From NCBI RefSeq assembly GCF_008728515.1, contig NC_044989.1, positions 79,571,754 to 79,635,753 of the forward strand: a stretch of 64,000 nt of DNA, in the 5' to 3' direction. The position numbers and the translations under genes were made by a program. Below, one piece after another: positions 32,370 through 44,760 of this stretch; position 1 is the stretch's first letter, and each line of letters begins with the position of its first letter. Under the pieces are notes generated by a model, which was not told where the DNA came from, made no database searches, and saw only the letters and a program-made list of their open reading frames with translations. The stretch is from Papio anubis (lineage: Eukaryota > Chordata > Mammalia > Primates > Cercopithecidae).

Positions 32370-32640
32370 TTTCTACCAAATGTTTTTTAAACTATATTTC
32401 TCTAACACTGTTTTAGCTGCAAATCATAAGTTTCAATGAATTTTTTTTTTTAGTTCAAAATGTTCCTAATTTCCATTGTGATTCCTCCTCTGACCCATGG
32501 ATTGTTTAAAACCAATAATCATACTAATAATTTTTGATTGGGGTGTTCCAAATATGTCAATTAAGCCAAATTGTTCAAATCCTCTACATTCTACCAACTA
32601 CCTTCTGCTAGCTCTATCTGTACTAATCACCCTTTTAATT
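32370..32640 (-). mobile_element. L1M ORF2 fragment
   Basis: TTTTAGCTGCAAATCATAAG, ATTGTGATTCCTCCTCTGAC, CCATGGATTGTTTAAAACC are complement wording of L1 ORF2. The same old element as 31395-31655 is possible. Confidence 0.7.
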
Positions 32641-33949
32641 TAGGAGTTGGCAAATGCTTAGAGGGGAGATTGTAGGCAGATTTTGAGGCTTACTTCCCTG
32701 TAGTTTCCTTCTTTCTGAGATTTTGTTTCTCAAATTTTTGGCTGCTTGAGCAATGTGAATTTCACCCTCTGTTTAAGTCTAAGCCCCATGTGATAACCAC
32801 TTTCTACTTGGATTTCATTCCTCTCTTCTATTAGTTACATTCATGATCACCATACTGGGACACAATAGGTGGCCAATAAATGTTTTCTTTCCTTTTCAAT
32901 AATTGTCATTAGCTTGACCTTTCTGAGACTGGAAAGTAGACTCCTGCCGTTTAGAAAGACTTTCAAACAACAGTTTAATGTCTAAGTCTACTTTTTGGCT
33001 CAGTAGCCCCACTTGGAGAGGAAGCAAATATTTAGAGGCCACCAAACATGTACCAAAGTGGGAAAATGATGGCTTGATGGGGCACCAGTGAGAGGACACA
33101 GAGAGCTACCGATGAATACCTATACTAGAAAATAGTAAGTTCCCTGAATTATCTGTTATGTACCCGAGTTGTGTTCCATAGGACTTTTTGTGGCAAGTAA
33201 GAGAAATACATTTTTATAAGCCAGGGGGAGCTTAACAGAGGATTATTCATCCAGAAACTGGAAAATCTTCTTGGCCCAATGTGGTCCCTGTCTCTTCCTG
33301 CTATCTTCTCACTCTACCCATAGTCATTTCTCTCTCCCTCTTAGATAATTCAGCTTTCTTGCTCTCTGCAGACTGCCTTTTCTGCATTTTTATACATAAG
33401 ACCAAATACAATCATGTTCAAAAGCCTGCCAACACGACTGCCTGGAAAATTCTAGTCCAATTACACACTGTCAGAGTCCAGAAATACAAGCTTGACTGCT
33501 GGAGCCCAGGGTCCAGGGTGGGTGTGGAAGAAAAGTGTGGGACTGGGCGGGAAATGAGCTGCAAGTGCTGTTGCAGATTCACAGTTGGTTTAAGCACTTT
33601 AAATAATCAGAACAAAGATAGTCTCCAGTTCCCCCCAGGGAAGCATTCCAATGATGTCAGCTAAATTCCATTTTGAACAAATAATTTACAGACCATGTGT
33701 CTCCATACACTCTAATGGCACATTATCTGTCTTCATCCGACACTCCTTTAAAGGGCAACAGGGATGAGACAATTAACTGTTGTGATGACCTTGTAGAGCT
33801 CTACTCCTCAGCCTCAACTTTATGTCATATAGGCCCCAGTCCTATTAAGAGATCCACCCTAACCTTGGTCACAGACTAAACTTGTAATGCCTACCACAAG
33901 CGAGTCCATATACTGAGGGAGGGATGGAAATTGTCAACTTATCACAAAA
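32641..33949. other. Unassigned sequence
   Basis: A 127-codon frame at 33281-33664 has no recognised domain or upstream signal and is not called as a gene. Confidence 0.45.
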
Positions 33950-34780
33950 TCTATAAATTTGGAAAAGAGAACTTTATTTCTTATGAAGGGCTACAACTTG
34001 CAGGCTGGCAAGCACAGGCTCTGGTAGAGACTGAAAGTAGAAACTTTGAGGTAGGGAGGGTGTCACAGGAGTTTTATACTTGGTGGTTAAGTTAGATATA
34101 CATATTTACCAGGTTACAGGAGGGGCTAGGAATGTTCATGAGGGGAAGTCACAAGCATGTGTGGTAAGCAAACAGGTATGTTATATAGTCCCATGTTCAT
34201 TTTGAGGCACAGATTTAACATCAAAATGCAATAACATTAGGCTGTATATGTGAAAATGTGAAATGGAGGACACAGAGATGCCTCACACAACCTCCACCAA
34301 TCCACCAGAACCATTCCGTGCTTGATGGTCACTTACCAGGAAGCAATGTTAATCAGTTGTTATGTCAAAATCACCAAAGGGGAGGGAATCCGGCCAATGT
34401 GCCAAGCTATTGGTTGAAGTCGGTGGAGGAGTGAGTTATTCCTTCTTTTTTTTCCAGGGCTGGTTTCTGTTTAACTCTTAGGAAAAAAAGTCTAATGGCG
34501 GTTAAGGAGGGAGGAGGTATAATGAGGCGTGACTGACTACTCCCTCCCCACCCTAAGCACGGCTAGAAAACTTTGTTGTTAAGGTTTCTCTGGGGTCTCC
34601 TTGGCCAAAAGGTGTTTGTTCACTTGGTCAGGGGAATTAAGATTTCACTGTCTTTTCACAAAATGCTTTGTGCTGTGTATTGTACTCTTCAACTTAGGCT
34701 CAGCTTGAGTGTTCAACACAAAGCAGCCCTGGAACACGACCTTCTTAACCCTGGGTGTTCCTCACTTAAATAAATGAGAC
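33950..34780. mobile_element. Probable ERV/ERVL LTR-like block
   Basis: The composition and words (GAACTTTATTTCTTATGAAG giving AATAAA on the minus strand, ACTACTCCCTCCCCACCCTA, GTTAAGGTTTCTCTGGGGTC) resemble an old ERV LTR, possibly MLT2-like on the minus strand. No terminal TG/CA pair is certain. Confidence 0.4.
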
Positions 34781-35420
34781 TCTCATTTGAAGGCAATTAA
34801 ACTACATCAGGCCATGATTGTCTGGGTAGACATCAACTAACATGGGAAAGTCAAATAATTTTTTACTCACAGTTAAAATTCTGAAGTGCATAACCAAGTG
34901 TTGCCTATATTTCCAGATGGCATTGTTCTCAGTTTAAGCTGAATATTTTTGAGCTAGCAAAATTTAAGACATGTGAATTATCTAATTAAAAATGTAAAAG
35001 CTGATGTACATAATCAAATGAAGGACAAAATTTTTCTCTATCTGAAACAAATAATATTTTTAAATTAGTTGATGACTGACAGATGCTGTGCTTTTCTTTG
35101 TTCTGCGGGCCCCAGAGGCTTATTTCCCATCCTCCTTGCCCCTTGAATAAAGTAGGTGATAAGAATTGTAGATTTTCTATTACATTGTAATTATTTTTAA
35201 TTTTCAAAAGAGTATTTAAAATATTATATATTAAAAAATGAAGAATGATAATTTGAAAAGAGTCATGGTGCAATTACAGAACTAGAACTTTAGCAGTACA
35301 TTTGAATTTTGTTTACTCCTATCCAATCACATTCATTTCCTCCTCCCTTCAAGTTACTGTCCTCCTGAATTTAGCATTTATTATTGCCATGCATTTCTTT
35401 ATACTTTTACTATGTTACAT
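34781..35420. other. Unassigned sequence
   Basis: AT-rich with no supportable feature. Confidence 0.5.
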
Positions 35421-35638
35421 GTATCCCTAGCAACATTTAGTACGCTTTGTATAAGTTTACACCATATGTAAATATTATATGTTCTTCTGTAACTTGATAT
35501 TTTTCTTTTAGCATAATTTTGTGAGATTTATCCACATGTATGACATTTTAATTTTTTACTGTAATGTATTTATTCTACTTGGGTGGAAATTTCAGTGTTT
35601 TTTTCCCGTTTCTTGCTAGATCATGCTCTTTATACAGT
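35421..35638. mobile_element. Old L1-like 3' region
   Basis: TTTTAGCATAATTTTGTGAG, ATTTATCCACATGTATGACA and TGTATTTATTCTACTTGGGT resemble the same old L1 text as at 18570-19050. Confidence 0.45.
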
Positions 35639-35639
35639 T

Positions 35640-35985
35640 GTGTGCCTTATAATGTTCTGGTCAACAACAGACCACATATGTGACTGTGGTCCCATGAGAT
35701 TATAATACTGTATTTTTACTGTACCTTTTCTATGTTTAGCTACATTCTGATACACAAATATTTATCATTGTACAACAGCTACCTACAGTATTCAGTATAA
35801 TAACATACTATACAGGTATGTACCCTAGGAACAGTAGGCTATATCATGTAGCCAACATATGTAGTAGCCTATGCCATCTAGGTTTGTGTAACTATACTCT
35901 GTGATGCTCAAACAGTGATGAAATCACCTAACCACACTTCTCTTAGAATGTATCCTTAATATTAAGTCGTGTATGACTCAAATTG
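35640..35985. mobile_element. Tigger-type nonautonomous DNA transposon
   Basis: GGTCCCATGAGATTATAATA, TGTACCTTTTCTATGTTTAG, CTACAGTATTCAGTATAATA and CCATCTAGGTTTGTGTAACT are characteristic of a primate-wide MER element of this class. Family name not fixed. Confidence 0.7.
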
Positions 35986-36180
35986 CTCTTTACCTTCCAT
36001 TTTCGGCCTCCCATTTCAAATAGTAGCCTTTGAGGGAAGCAATTAGACAAATGTAGCTTCAAGAAAAAAAGAGATTTCATTCTAGAAGCAATGTGACTGT
36101 ATATTAAAGCATGAGATATGGTCTATAGGTAAAAATCTTTGTCTCCATTAAAAGACATTTTATTTATTGATGGAAATTAT

Positions 36181-36310
36181 ATTCTATACCTCAGTTTCCT
36201 CATTTGCCACAAGGGATAATAATGGTACCTACTTGGTAGTTTTGAGGATTAAATGGGTTAATACATGTGAATTGCTTAGGACAATGCTTTGCGCATAGTA
36301 CATGCTGTTG
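36181..36310 (+). mobile_element. MIR
   Basis: CCTCAGTTTCCTCATTTGCC, GTTTTGAGGATTAAATGGGT and ATTGCTTAGGACAATGCTTT are the MIR 3' half. Confidence 0.88.
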
Positions 36311-38315
36311 CCATTTTTATCATTATGATAACTTCATGGGAAATATTTGCTACTTTTATATGTACTATAGTAACTTCATGGGTATTGTTTTATATATCAG
36401 GTATCCTGTTCTTCCTGCTGGATTTGGATGTTATATGTTCAGAGGCATGAATGTAAATTGTTTGTGAAAATTTCCATCCTTCACAAGCTTAATTTCAAAA
36501 GATAGCTTGTCATCTCTAGTGTTTATTCAGCTGATATTTCTAAGCACAGCTGTAAGAATGCTGAGAGGGTCTTCGAGTTGCTGTGAATAAAACTATTGGT
36601 GTAGGGCAAGCTAGAGTTGTTAAAAGAGGTGACATGTGAGTATACAGCAGGGTTTTTCAAGCGACTGCAAGAAGGTGCCTCTAGGTCAAGGCCTTCATCT
36701 CTTAAGGAGTCAGTTGACTGGAAGAGACTTGGGAATGTCATGTTATATCATTCCATTTCAGACTACCTTAGATTAATATGGGTTTTGCTGGTTCCTGAGG
36801 ACCCAGATCCAAAGGGCCTAACCCACGCTATTGGTCTTTCTCTGGCTAGACACACCCAATTCCCCAAATGGAGTGGAGGTCAGCAAATAGGTTTCAGGAC
36901 ACTTTATTATAAATCTTTACTTACCAGAGCAAACTTGTAGCCACAGTAATATGATGTTAGTGGCTTCTCTGTAGTTCATTGCTAACCTCCAGGGCAGATG
37001 CCCAAACTTTCAGGTCAGTCAGTCTCAAGATGTGGCAAAGGTAAAACTCTTTGCCCTGTATATGTGAGCCCCATCTCTTCAGCTGTCACTGGATCCTGGG
37101 CTGCCTCTACTTTCCAACTTCAGAGAAATTTGAGTGGTTCACAAAAATGTCTAATTTACTTATAAAAGCACAATCATTTCAGAGACACCAGAGGATTATG
37201 TTTGGCAGTGTAATACTGAAATGTTGCTTTTTTTCTTTCACTGTTTCTCAGAGAAAATGGTTCTTTTTCTGCAACTTAATAACCTCAAGCAATACTTTGT
37301 GAAAGCTCTCTTTGTTGTTTTGAATTTTTTCAAGCCCTGCCTGGGGAATAAGGCTCATATCGCCATTTGGAATTGCCATCACTGAGAAGGAACTATGAAC
37401 TGGCATGCATTAGGATTCAGGTGCTTTCTTTGAAACATTCACAGTGTACTTCTGAGAAATTTTTAATGGCAAAATGACCCCGTCTCTGAGTGACTATTGC
37501 TTTCTTACCAATATGCCTCTAGACCTTCTGTTCTTCCTATTTCAGGAGACAGCCAGTTGCTAAGGCTCTTTCACATCACGGCAGCAATGAATCCTTAGTT
37601 AACTGCTCCCTCTACTACCTCAGAAATAGCACCAAATGCAGAAATGGGACCCTCTTTAGACTATTTCATCAGAAACTCAAACCTCCTAAAAGATACTTCC
37701 CTTCTTCCTTTTGGGTAGCAGCAACATATCATACCTGTGGGGTGTCCTTTCTCACTGCACTGAACCATTACATCTGATTTTGTCCAACCTAAAGCTTGTC
37801 TCTGGTGGTCTTTAGCTGATTAGGCTTTAACAGCAAGAATACTTTTACAACCACACGCTCCCATCAAATCATCCTGACCAGTCTCAGATTTGTCCCACTA
37901 ACCAAAAGAATTATTAATTGCTACTAGCTTCAGACCAGGAAACCAACACTGTTACACTCACAGAATCAGAAGAATGAAAATCAGACATTGTAATACTAGC
38001 AGGTCTCTGCAGTGCTTTCCCAGCCCAGGGACCTTAATACATGTATCCCTTCCATCCACTGCTTTTGACACACATATGTGAGTGAGACACAGAGGGATGT
38101 GTCATATCATCTGAAAAAGGAGAAAGTTTTGTCATCTCAGAATCCTCCTCACACAAAGCAAGACCCAGCATAGGGAGCTGAATCAATACATATCACTGAA
38201 TGAAAGTTCTAGACCCTCAAATATAAAAGGTAAATAATAAACTATAAACTTGGGGACAAAAATGCAGAGGTAGGGTGGAAAGTAGGGGATGAACTCAGGT
38301 TTTCTGTTTGGCTTT

Positions 38316-38324
<9 letters not shown>
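36311..38324. other. Unassigned sequence
   Basis: No gene or named repeat seen in 2 kb. Confidence 0.5.
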
Positions 38325-38346
<22 letters not shown>

Positions 38347-38348
38347 TC
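38325..38348. repeat. (ATT)n microsatellite
   Basis: Seven or so ATT units adjoining the Alu tail side. Confidence 0.9.
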
Positions 38349-38354
38349 ACCATC

Positions 38355-38629
38355 GAGACAGTCTCACTCTGTCTCCCAGGCTGGAGTGCAGTGGTGCAAT
38401 CTCGGCTCAATGCAACCTCTGCCTCCTGGGTTCAAGCGATTCTCCTGCCTCAGTCTCCTAAGTAGCTGTGATTACAGGCACGAGCCCCCATGCCCGACTT
38501 TTTGTATTTTTAGTAGAGACGGGGTTTCACCATGTTGGCCAGGCTGGTCACGAACTCATGACCTTGTGGTCCACCCGCCTCAGCCTCCCAAAGTGCTGGA
38601 ATTACAAGCATAAGCCACTGCAGCCAGCC
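38355..38629 (-). mobile_element. Alu
   Basis: Full antisense Alu from GAGACAGTCTCACTCTGTCT to CACTGCAGCCAGCC. Confidence 0.95.
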
Positions 38630-39585
38630 TGAACTCAGTTTTAAGTATCTAGAGTTTGAAATGCATTTCTCTTAGGCCTTTTTAACGGATATGTTAGAAT
38701 TTGTGGTGCTCAAATATTCTCCTGCCAAGTAGTGATTTTTTACTTCCTCACTCACCCCTAACCTGAAATTGAAAAAAATCAATTTTGCTCCATTTGCAAG
38801 TCATGTTGAGACCTCTTTTACCCATATAAATCAGTGTTGTTTTAATTTTTCCTTTAAACCACTTATAACTTCTGCCTAGTTCCCTCCTATCATGTGAATC
38901 AAATAAAATCTTCATTATGTGTTCAATCAGTATGAGAGTCTGATTTTACCTTTTTCTTAAAATTATCTTTGAACAGTATCTATTTTGAACAATTGCCCAG
39001 GAGTGCCTTATACTTAATAATTATTCTGGTTCAGTCCATGGGTAAAGCGTTGAATAACATTAAGAGCTTTGTAGAGATTTCTCCAAAACATTTCAAAATG
39101 TTCTGCTTTATACGGCAATTTACTTCACTTCTCTGCAAAGCAAATTTGTTACATTGTGGGGAGGTTGAAATTCTGCTATCTCAGGGAAGACCTGAAAAGT
39201 TTTCTTGTTGAGGTTGCTTAGGGTCAAAAATTTGTGTGATCAGCTGTTTTGTTTTGCAGGATTATTGTTTAGGGATGCATGCTTCTTTATCTCTTCTCAG
39301 CATCTCTCATGGTTCTGATTTATATTTGTAGAGCAAGAGAATGAAATGGTGCCATCAGCATCCCTCTTTTTCAGATTCCTTCTCATATCCTTGCAAGACT
39401 TGCCTCCCTTTAACTGGATCTGTTTTTCTCATTCCCCTGTGATACGAGGCCTTAGGAAAAACTTTAGAGATCATTTTTTCAAAGCCTGAAACATGCAAAG
39501 TGCTGAAAATTACAATATTATCTTTTTTTCCAATGCTCTCGAATCCAGAGATATGCACTGTGTTGAAATAAATAAAGAGCACCCA
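38630..39585. other. Unassigned sequence
   Basis: No supportable feature. Confidence 0.5.
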
Positions 39586-39589
39586 AATT

Positions 39590-39970
39590 AGAACAAACAG
39601 AGACTATTTATTCAGAGCCTGCTATAGCAAGAAAGTCAGCCACCATCACTTAAATTTGGCACAGACTCAAAGGCATGAAGGAAAAGCTTTAGAGTGAACA
39701 AAAGTGGTAAAGGGAAGCTGCAGGGAGCTAACAAAAGGTGTAGCATCTTATGTGATTAGTTTGAAGAGTATTGGCTTTCTCTGGTTGGACCTCAATTGGA
39801 AACTGGGGCAAAATATAGAAGCTGCCAGTCATTGAGGAAGTCCTAACTTCTCTGGGCCAGTTGCTGCAGAGGTTGTCATTTGGTTTTCAGTGCTTGTTGC
39901 TGCTAAGGTTGTGGGTCAGAGTTCTACCATAATGTATGGTGTGTACATTGTCCATTTGTATATTCAATCT
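39590..39970 (-). mobile_element. Possible old LTR
   Basis: GACTATTTATTCAGAGCCTG gives AATAAA on the minus strand. GTGCTTGTTGCTGCTAAGGT and surrounding text look like a diverged ERV LTR. No PBS or matching second LTR. Confidence 0.35.
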
Positions 39971-40190
39971 GCCTAGCATATTTTTATAATGCTAAATGAC
40001 AACTATAAATCTAAAGAAATTCAAGGGAACAGGCTATTCGAAGTCCTTGAGAAATTTGAGTTTCATCTTGTTTTATGTTACTATTAATTTTTCTTGATCA
40101 TCCATGCCTCCATGATTTCCTAGACTCTGTGCTGTAGGTTTTACTTATGTGATCCTTGTCAAATACCTTTTTTGTTGTGGTGGTTGTTGT

Positions 40191-40386
40191 TGAGACGGAG
40201 TCTCGCTTTGTCGCCAGGTTGGAGTGCAGTGGCGCAATCTTGGCTCACCGCAACCTCTGCCTCCTGGGGGTCAGGCGATTCTCCTGCCTCAGCCTCCCAA
40301 GTAGCTGGGACTACAGGCGCGTGCCACCACATCCAGCTAATTTTTGTATTTTTTATAGAGATGGGGCTTCACCATGTTGGCCAGGA
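40191..40386 (-). mobile_element. Alu, 5'-truncated
   Basis: Antisense Alu from TGAGACGGAGTCTCGCTTTG to CCATGTTGGCCAGG, ending inside the left arm. Confidence 0.95.
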
Positions 40387-41955
40387 TTTTTATCTTCTTT
40401 TCATACACATGGAGACAGGGATTGAGATATGTTAACAAACCTGATGTAAACTACACAGCTAAGAAAATGAGGGTGCAAAAATGTTTATACAAATCTTAGA
40501 TCCATTTTCTAGAAAAAGGTGTAGAAGGATATACACTAAATTTTTAACCGTGATAACCTAAATCTTACTAACTCGAGAAAGGTAAAAATACATTTTCCTT
40601 TGTGCATTTTTGAATATTTGGTGAAAATAAGCATGGATTGGTTTTATAATAAAAAGAAAATTCATCTAAATCAACAACAAAAACAACATGAAGTTGTATT
40701 TTCTCTAGACACTATATTAACTTCCCTCTGGGAATCTAATTCAAAAGCTATTTCATAAACTAAAATCACAAAGAAGATTTATCCCAGATAATAAACTCAC
40801 ATTAGTTATCTGAAGAGTGACTCTCTCTGAGGAAGTTTACACAGTAGCATATTAGTTGCAGGTAACAAACCAAAAGGAGCAAAAGAATTGTATATTCTTA
40901 AGAGATATTCCCATCAAGTATAGGATTTTAATGAATAGTAATTCTACTATATAGCTCTTTTGCTTTTTGGTTAACTGATGCTACTCATTTATCAATTTAT
41001 CAAATATTAGTTAAGCTACTAATGTTTTAGGCATAGTGTTGGTACCTGAGAATAAAAATTAACAAACAAGTAAACAAACCAACTATTCATTCTATAAATT
41101 TATAGTTTCCTGGCTGTTAAAATGGGATTTTAAGAAAAAAGTAAAGTCATGGTTTACAGAGATATAAAAAGATTAATGTGTTAAAGATTTTTATTTAACT
41201 CATTCATGAAGAAACTGGTAAGATGTTACAATCAGTGCAAAGGTGAGTGTAAAGAACAGACACATTTTTGTTTCATTGACATTGCAATGAGTTTGCAAAT
41301 GGAAGCAAACTGACTTTCTCAGAAATAAAATCTGCCAATATACAGAATTCACATGCCTGTCTATAGATGAGAATTATTCTGCATCATTATCCGTTATCTA
41401 CAATTTACAAAGTTGTAAAATAGCTCTGATAGAATCAATCAGATAATCAGGAAGGGAGTGCAAAGTTTTCCACTGAAGCAAAAATTTTTCCCTACAGGGC
41501 AACGATAGACTATAACTTGTGTGGCAGACATTGCTATCTGTGTGCTCTGTGTTCTTTCCTGCACCACCCATCTCTGCTAACAGAACCTTTGCTTGTTTAG
41601 GTAAATGCAAAGTTCCCTATTCTTGTCCCCACAAAAAAAACAATGATAACCCAACATTGATATAGTCAGTAATTGGCTCAGGATAAGCTTCAATTTTGCC
41701 CAAAAAAGAAAAGTTTTTTTTTTTTGTTTTTTTTGTTTTTTTGTTTTTTTTTTTGGTTGTTGTTGTTGTTTTAATGTGAGACTTCTAGGAAAGCATTTGT
41801 TCTCCTTATTTAAAAAAACAGTAATTAACAACTGATATAGCCCTTTTTTGGTTCTTTTCTCCCTTTTTTTATCTGGAATATAGTGTGATTACTAGAATTC
41901 AGCAGTCATTTTGTGGCCTTGGACTGACCAGCATAAAGAATATATAAATAATAGT
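40387..41955. other. Unassigned sequence with T-rich tract
   Basis: A T/TTG-rich tract lies at 41715-41772. No gene or named repeat otherwise. Confidence 0.5.
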
Positions 41956-42112
41956 TGCGTTAGTCAGTTTATGCTTCTCTAACAAAATGCCATAGACTAG
42001 GTGACTTAAACAACAGAGATTTACTTCTCATAGTTCTGGAGTCTGGGTAGTCCAAGATCAAGGTGCCAGCTGATTCAGTTTTTGGTGAGGGTCCTGTTCC
42101 TGGCTTATAGAA

Positions 42113-42338
42113 CTTGGATTCCTGAGTTTAAGTGATCCTCCCATCTCACTCTCCTGAGTAGCTGGGACTACAGGCGGTTGAACACTTTTTAGTTGTTCTT
42201 AAAAGAAAGATTGTGTGATGTACCATATTGGAAATCTAACTCCCTTTTCCCTGTAACCTAAATTTCACCTACCTTGATATCAACACATCTTCAATGCTTC
42301 TGCCACCACTTTCTTTAATTCTATGGGAGAATAGCTCA
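42113..42338 (-). repeat. Alu-fragment composite unit, copy 1
   Basis: In minus sense about 150 bp of unrecognised sequence (starting TGAGCTATTCTC) is joined to an Alu right-arm segment starting CCTGTAGTCCCAGCTACTCA. It aligns throughout to 44845-45091 with roughly 15% difference by eye and the same join. Confidence 0.75.
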
Positions 42339-42351
42339 ATTGAGACATAGA

Positions 42352-42355
42352 GAAC

Positions 42356-42401
<46 letters not shown>

Positions 42402-42404
42402 GAG
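42352..42404. repeat. (GA)n microsatellite
   Basis: Uninterrupted AG repeats with one GG. Confidence 0.95.
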
Positions 42405-42474
42405 CCCACTCTCTAGTCTCCTCTCGTGACAGCACTAATTCCATCATGAAGGTATCAGATTAAGAAAGTATCCT

Positions 42475-42776
42475 GCCTGTAATCCCAGCACTTTGGGAGG
42501 CCAAGGTGGGCGGATCATTTGAGGTCAGGAGTTTGAGACCAGCCTGGCCAATATGGTGAAACCCCACCTCTACTAAAAATACAAAAATCAGCAGGGCTTG
42601 GTGGCAGGCACTTGTAGTCTCAGCTACTCCGGAGGCTGAGGCAGGAGAATCACTTGAACCCAGGAGGAATAGGTTGCAGTGAGCCGAGATTGCGCCACTG
42701 CACTGCAGCCGGGGCAGCAGAGCGAGACTCCATCTCAAAAAAAAAAAAAAAAAAAAAGAAGAAGAAAAGAAAAGAA
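42475..42776 (+). mobile_element. Alu lacking its first bases
   Basis: Starts GCCTGTAATCCCAGCACTTT, so about 25 bases of the 5' end are missing. Flanked by the perfect 13-bp duplication AAGAAAGTATCCT (42462-42474, 42777-42789), which shows it inserted in truncated form. Confidence 0.95.
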
Positions 42777-42789
42777 AAGAAAGTATCCT

Positions 42790-43399
42790 TCTTTTGCTAT
42801 TCTTTTGCTAGCTATTTTAGCCAAAAAATCAGATAACACAATACAAAAGCAAGCAACTTAAGATCTGAAACAAACTTGTCTATTTACACTCTTGGGGTTC
42901 CATAAGGAAAAACAGAGATTTCTCCACAAAAGGGAGTCTGGCACCTGCTCCATTTTCTTTAAAGAATTGCAGGCTGTTATAAATTATTTTAGGTGCCTTA
43001 TGCAGCAGAGGGTGACAAGAGAAAGGAGAAACAGCAGAAGTAAACAAAGGAAACAGAATTCATTCAATTGAGAAAAAAACCAAAAACAAACAAACAAAAA
43101 CCCTCTTGCTCAAAAAGGCAAGGTCCCAGGAGAAAACAAACAAAAACAAAACATGAAGGCCTTTTAATACAAACACACAGGCACACATACACACACACAT
43201 CTTGGATGTTACCTTTGCATTAAGCTAATCCATTGAGCTCCTTGAAAAAAAAATCTTTTTAAATCTCATTACCATATTTTAGCAAAGACAAATTGTCGAT
43301 ATTTCGGAAGTAATAAGTATCAAACCTGAAAGGGCTTGATTTAAAAACCAAACCCAGGCTATTGTGGTAAAGAAGAAAAAAAAAAAAGATGGCAGAAGC
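42790..43399. other. Unassigned A-rich sequence
   Basis: Several CAAA/AAAC-rich stretches and a short CA run near 43175-43198. No gene. Confidence 0.5.
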
Positions 43400-44196
43400 T
43401 TAGCTATGAAACTACAATGTGGGGCAAGAGCTATTGCTCTTTCAGTTTGGCTTGGCTAGCAGAAAGATGGCCTTGTTATGTAAATAAAACCCTTAAAGTA
43501 ATCAAAATAAAACATTTCCCCCCCTTTTTGTGGAAATTTAGCCACTTCAGAGGCTTTGTTCCCCTTGAATTAGAACTTTCCTTCAGATTTCATCAAGTTG
43601 ATAGAGTTGGTCAAATCCAATGGGAAAAAGACTGAGACAACAAAAAAAAAAAACAGAAACAAACAAACAACAACAAAAACAGTATTTATTAAGAAAAACA
43701 AATGATCACACAATTTATACAATTACTGAGCACTCTAATGGTAAGGAGAAATTAAGACCAGCTGGTTGTTCATCTTAACTTTAGCCAAGACAAAACTCCA
43801 ATTCGGCTACTTACCTAAGGATGGGTCTCACGCTGAAGATTGCTCTCTACGATCCTAGAAGCAGGAAAAAACTCAAATTCACCTTCCCTGTTGGAAGTGA
43901 GTTCGAACTCCAGAAAGGAGCTACCTGCCTTCCAATGTCACGGAAGCAGGAAAGCTTGTCTTCCTTGTCGGAAGGAAGTAAAGCTCCTTCCAACAGGGAC
44001 TGGAAATAAACATTATTTTTCCTAGCAAAACAATCCTTAAATCTCGACCAAATTTTGGGAGATCAGGGATTCTCTGGAGGGTGAGCTTCCAGGCCTCAGC
44101 AAATTGTCCTACCGTTTTGAGCCATAAAGATAGCTCAAGCTGGTACCAAACCCCAATAGGAGATTTCTCAAAGGTTAGCAGCTCTTCCACTCAGAA
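43400..44196 (-). other. ERV-D internal leader region
   Basis: This lies downstream (minus sense) of a primer-site-like sequence at an LTR end. No gag or pol frame is recognisable. It holds a perfect inverted repeat with 12-bp arms (43886-43897 and 43987-43998). The left limit is uncertain. Confidence 0.5.
43886..43998. other. Inverted repeat in ERV-D leader
   Basis: CCCTGTTGGAAG (43886-43897) and CTTCCAACAGGG (43987-43998) are perfect complements. The intervening 89 bases also hold partially complementary GGAAG/CTTCC words, so a branched stem is possible. Confidence 0.8.
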
Positions 44197-44213
44197 TCCC
44201 TTTGTGGTTACCA
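44197..44213 (-). other. ERV-D primer-binding site, tRNA-Arg-like
   Basis: The minus strand reads TGGTAACCACAAAGGGA, two bases different from the ERV-A site at 12072. It lies three bases from the LTR end at 44217. Confidence 0.65.
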
Positions 44214-44216
44214 AAA

Positions 44217-44720
44217 TGTGAACCCCAAATATCTGAGACGGGTCTCAGTCAATTTAGATTGTTTATTTTGCCAAGGTTAAGGATGTGCCCATAACATAGC
44301 CTCAGGAAGTCCTGAGACATGTACCAAAGGTGGTCAGGGGTACAGTTTGCTTTCATACATTTGAGGGAGACGTGAGACATCAATCAGTATGTGTAAGATG
44401 TACACTAGTTCAGTCTGGTAAGGTGGGACAACTGGAAGTCGGGGCTTCCAGGTTAGAAGTAGATAAGAGACAAATGATTGTATTCTTTTGAGTCCTTGAT
44501 CAGCCTTCCATTGAATACACAATTTACTCCAGCTCAGTGGATCTGCATTTTTACATAAATGATAGAGCAGAAGAAGCAATGAGACACGTGTTTGTCTCAG
44601 GTGAGCCTCAGAGGGATGACTGAATAGAATGGGAAGCAGGCTTGCCCTAAACAGTTCCCAACTTGATTTTCTTCTTTAGCTTGATGATTTTGGAGTGTCA
44701 AGATTTATTTTCCTTTCACA
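44217..44720 (-). mobile_element. ERV1-type LTR (ERV-D)
   Basis: 504 bp bounded by TGTGAACCCC and CCTTTCACA, giving short inverted ends TGTGAA/TTCACA. In minus sense AATAAA lies at 44262-44267 near the U5 side, as expected for R. The adjoining tRNA-Arg-like primer site supports a 5' LTR. The second LTR is not seen in the window. I recognise the text as a primate ERV1 LTR but cannot name the family with certainty. Confidence 0.8.
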
Positions 44721-44760
44721 GTACTCTCAGACAGATTTCAAAAAAGATAATTTTCACACA

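Larger units (their letters stand above)
41956..42474 (-). mobile_element. MLT1-like MaLR LTR with an internal insertion
   Basis: GTTAGTCAGTTTATGCTTCT, ACTTAAACAACAGAGATTTA, GTCCAAGATCAAGGTGCCAG on the left, and a GA-rich tract then GACAGCACTAATTCCATCAT on the right, are the complement of MLT1-class LTR. The segment 42113-42338 does not belong to it. Confidence 0.7.

Noticed and set aside
33281..33664. 127-codon plus-strand frame as a gene
   Set aside because: No recognised domain, no exon boundaries or conserved neighbours; length is within chance for this window.
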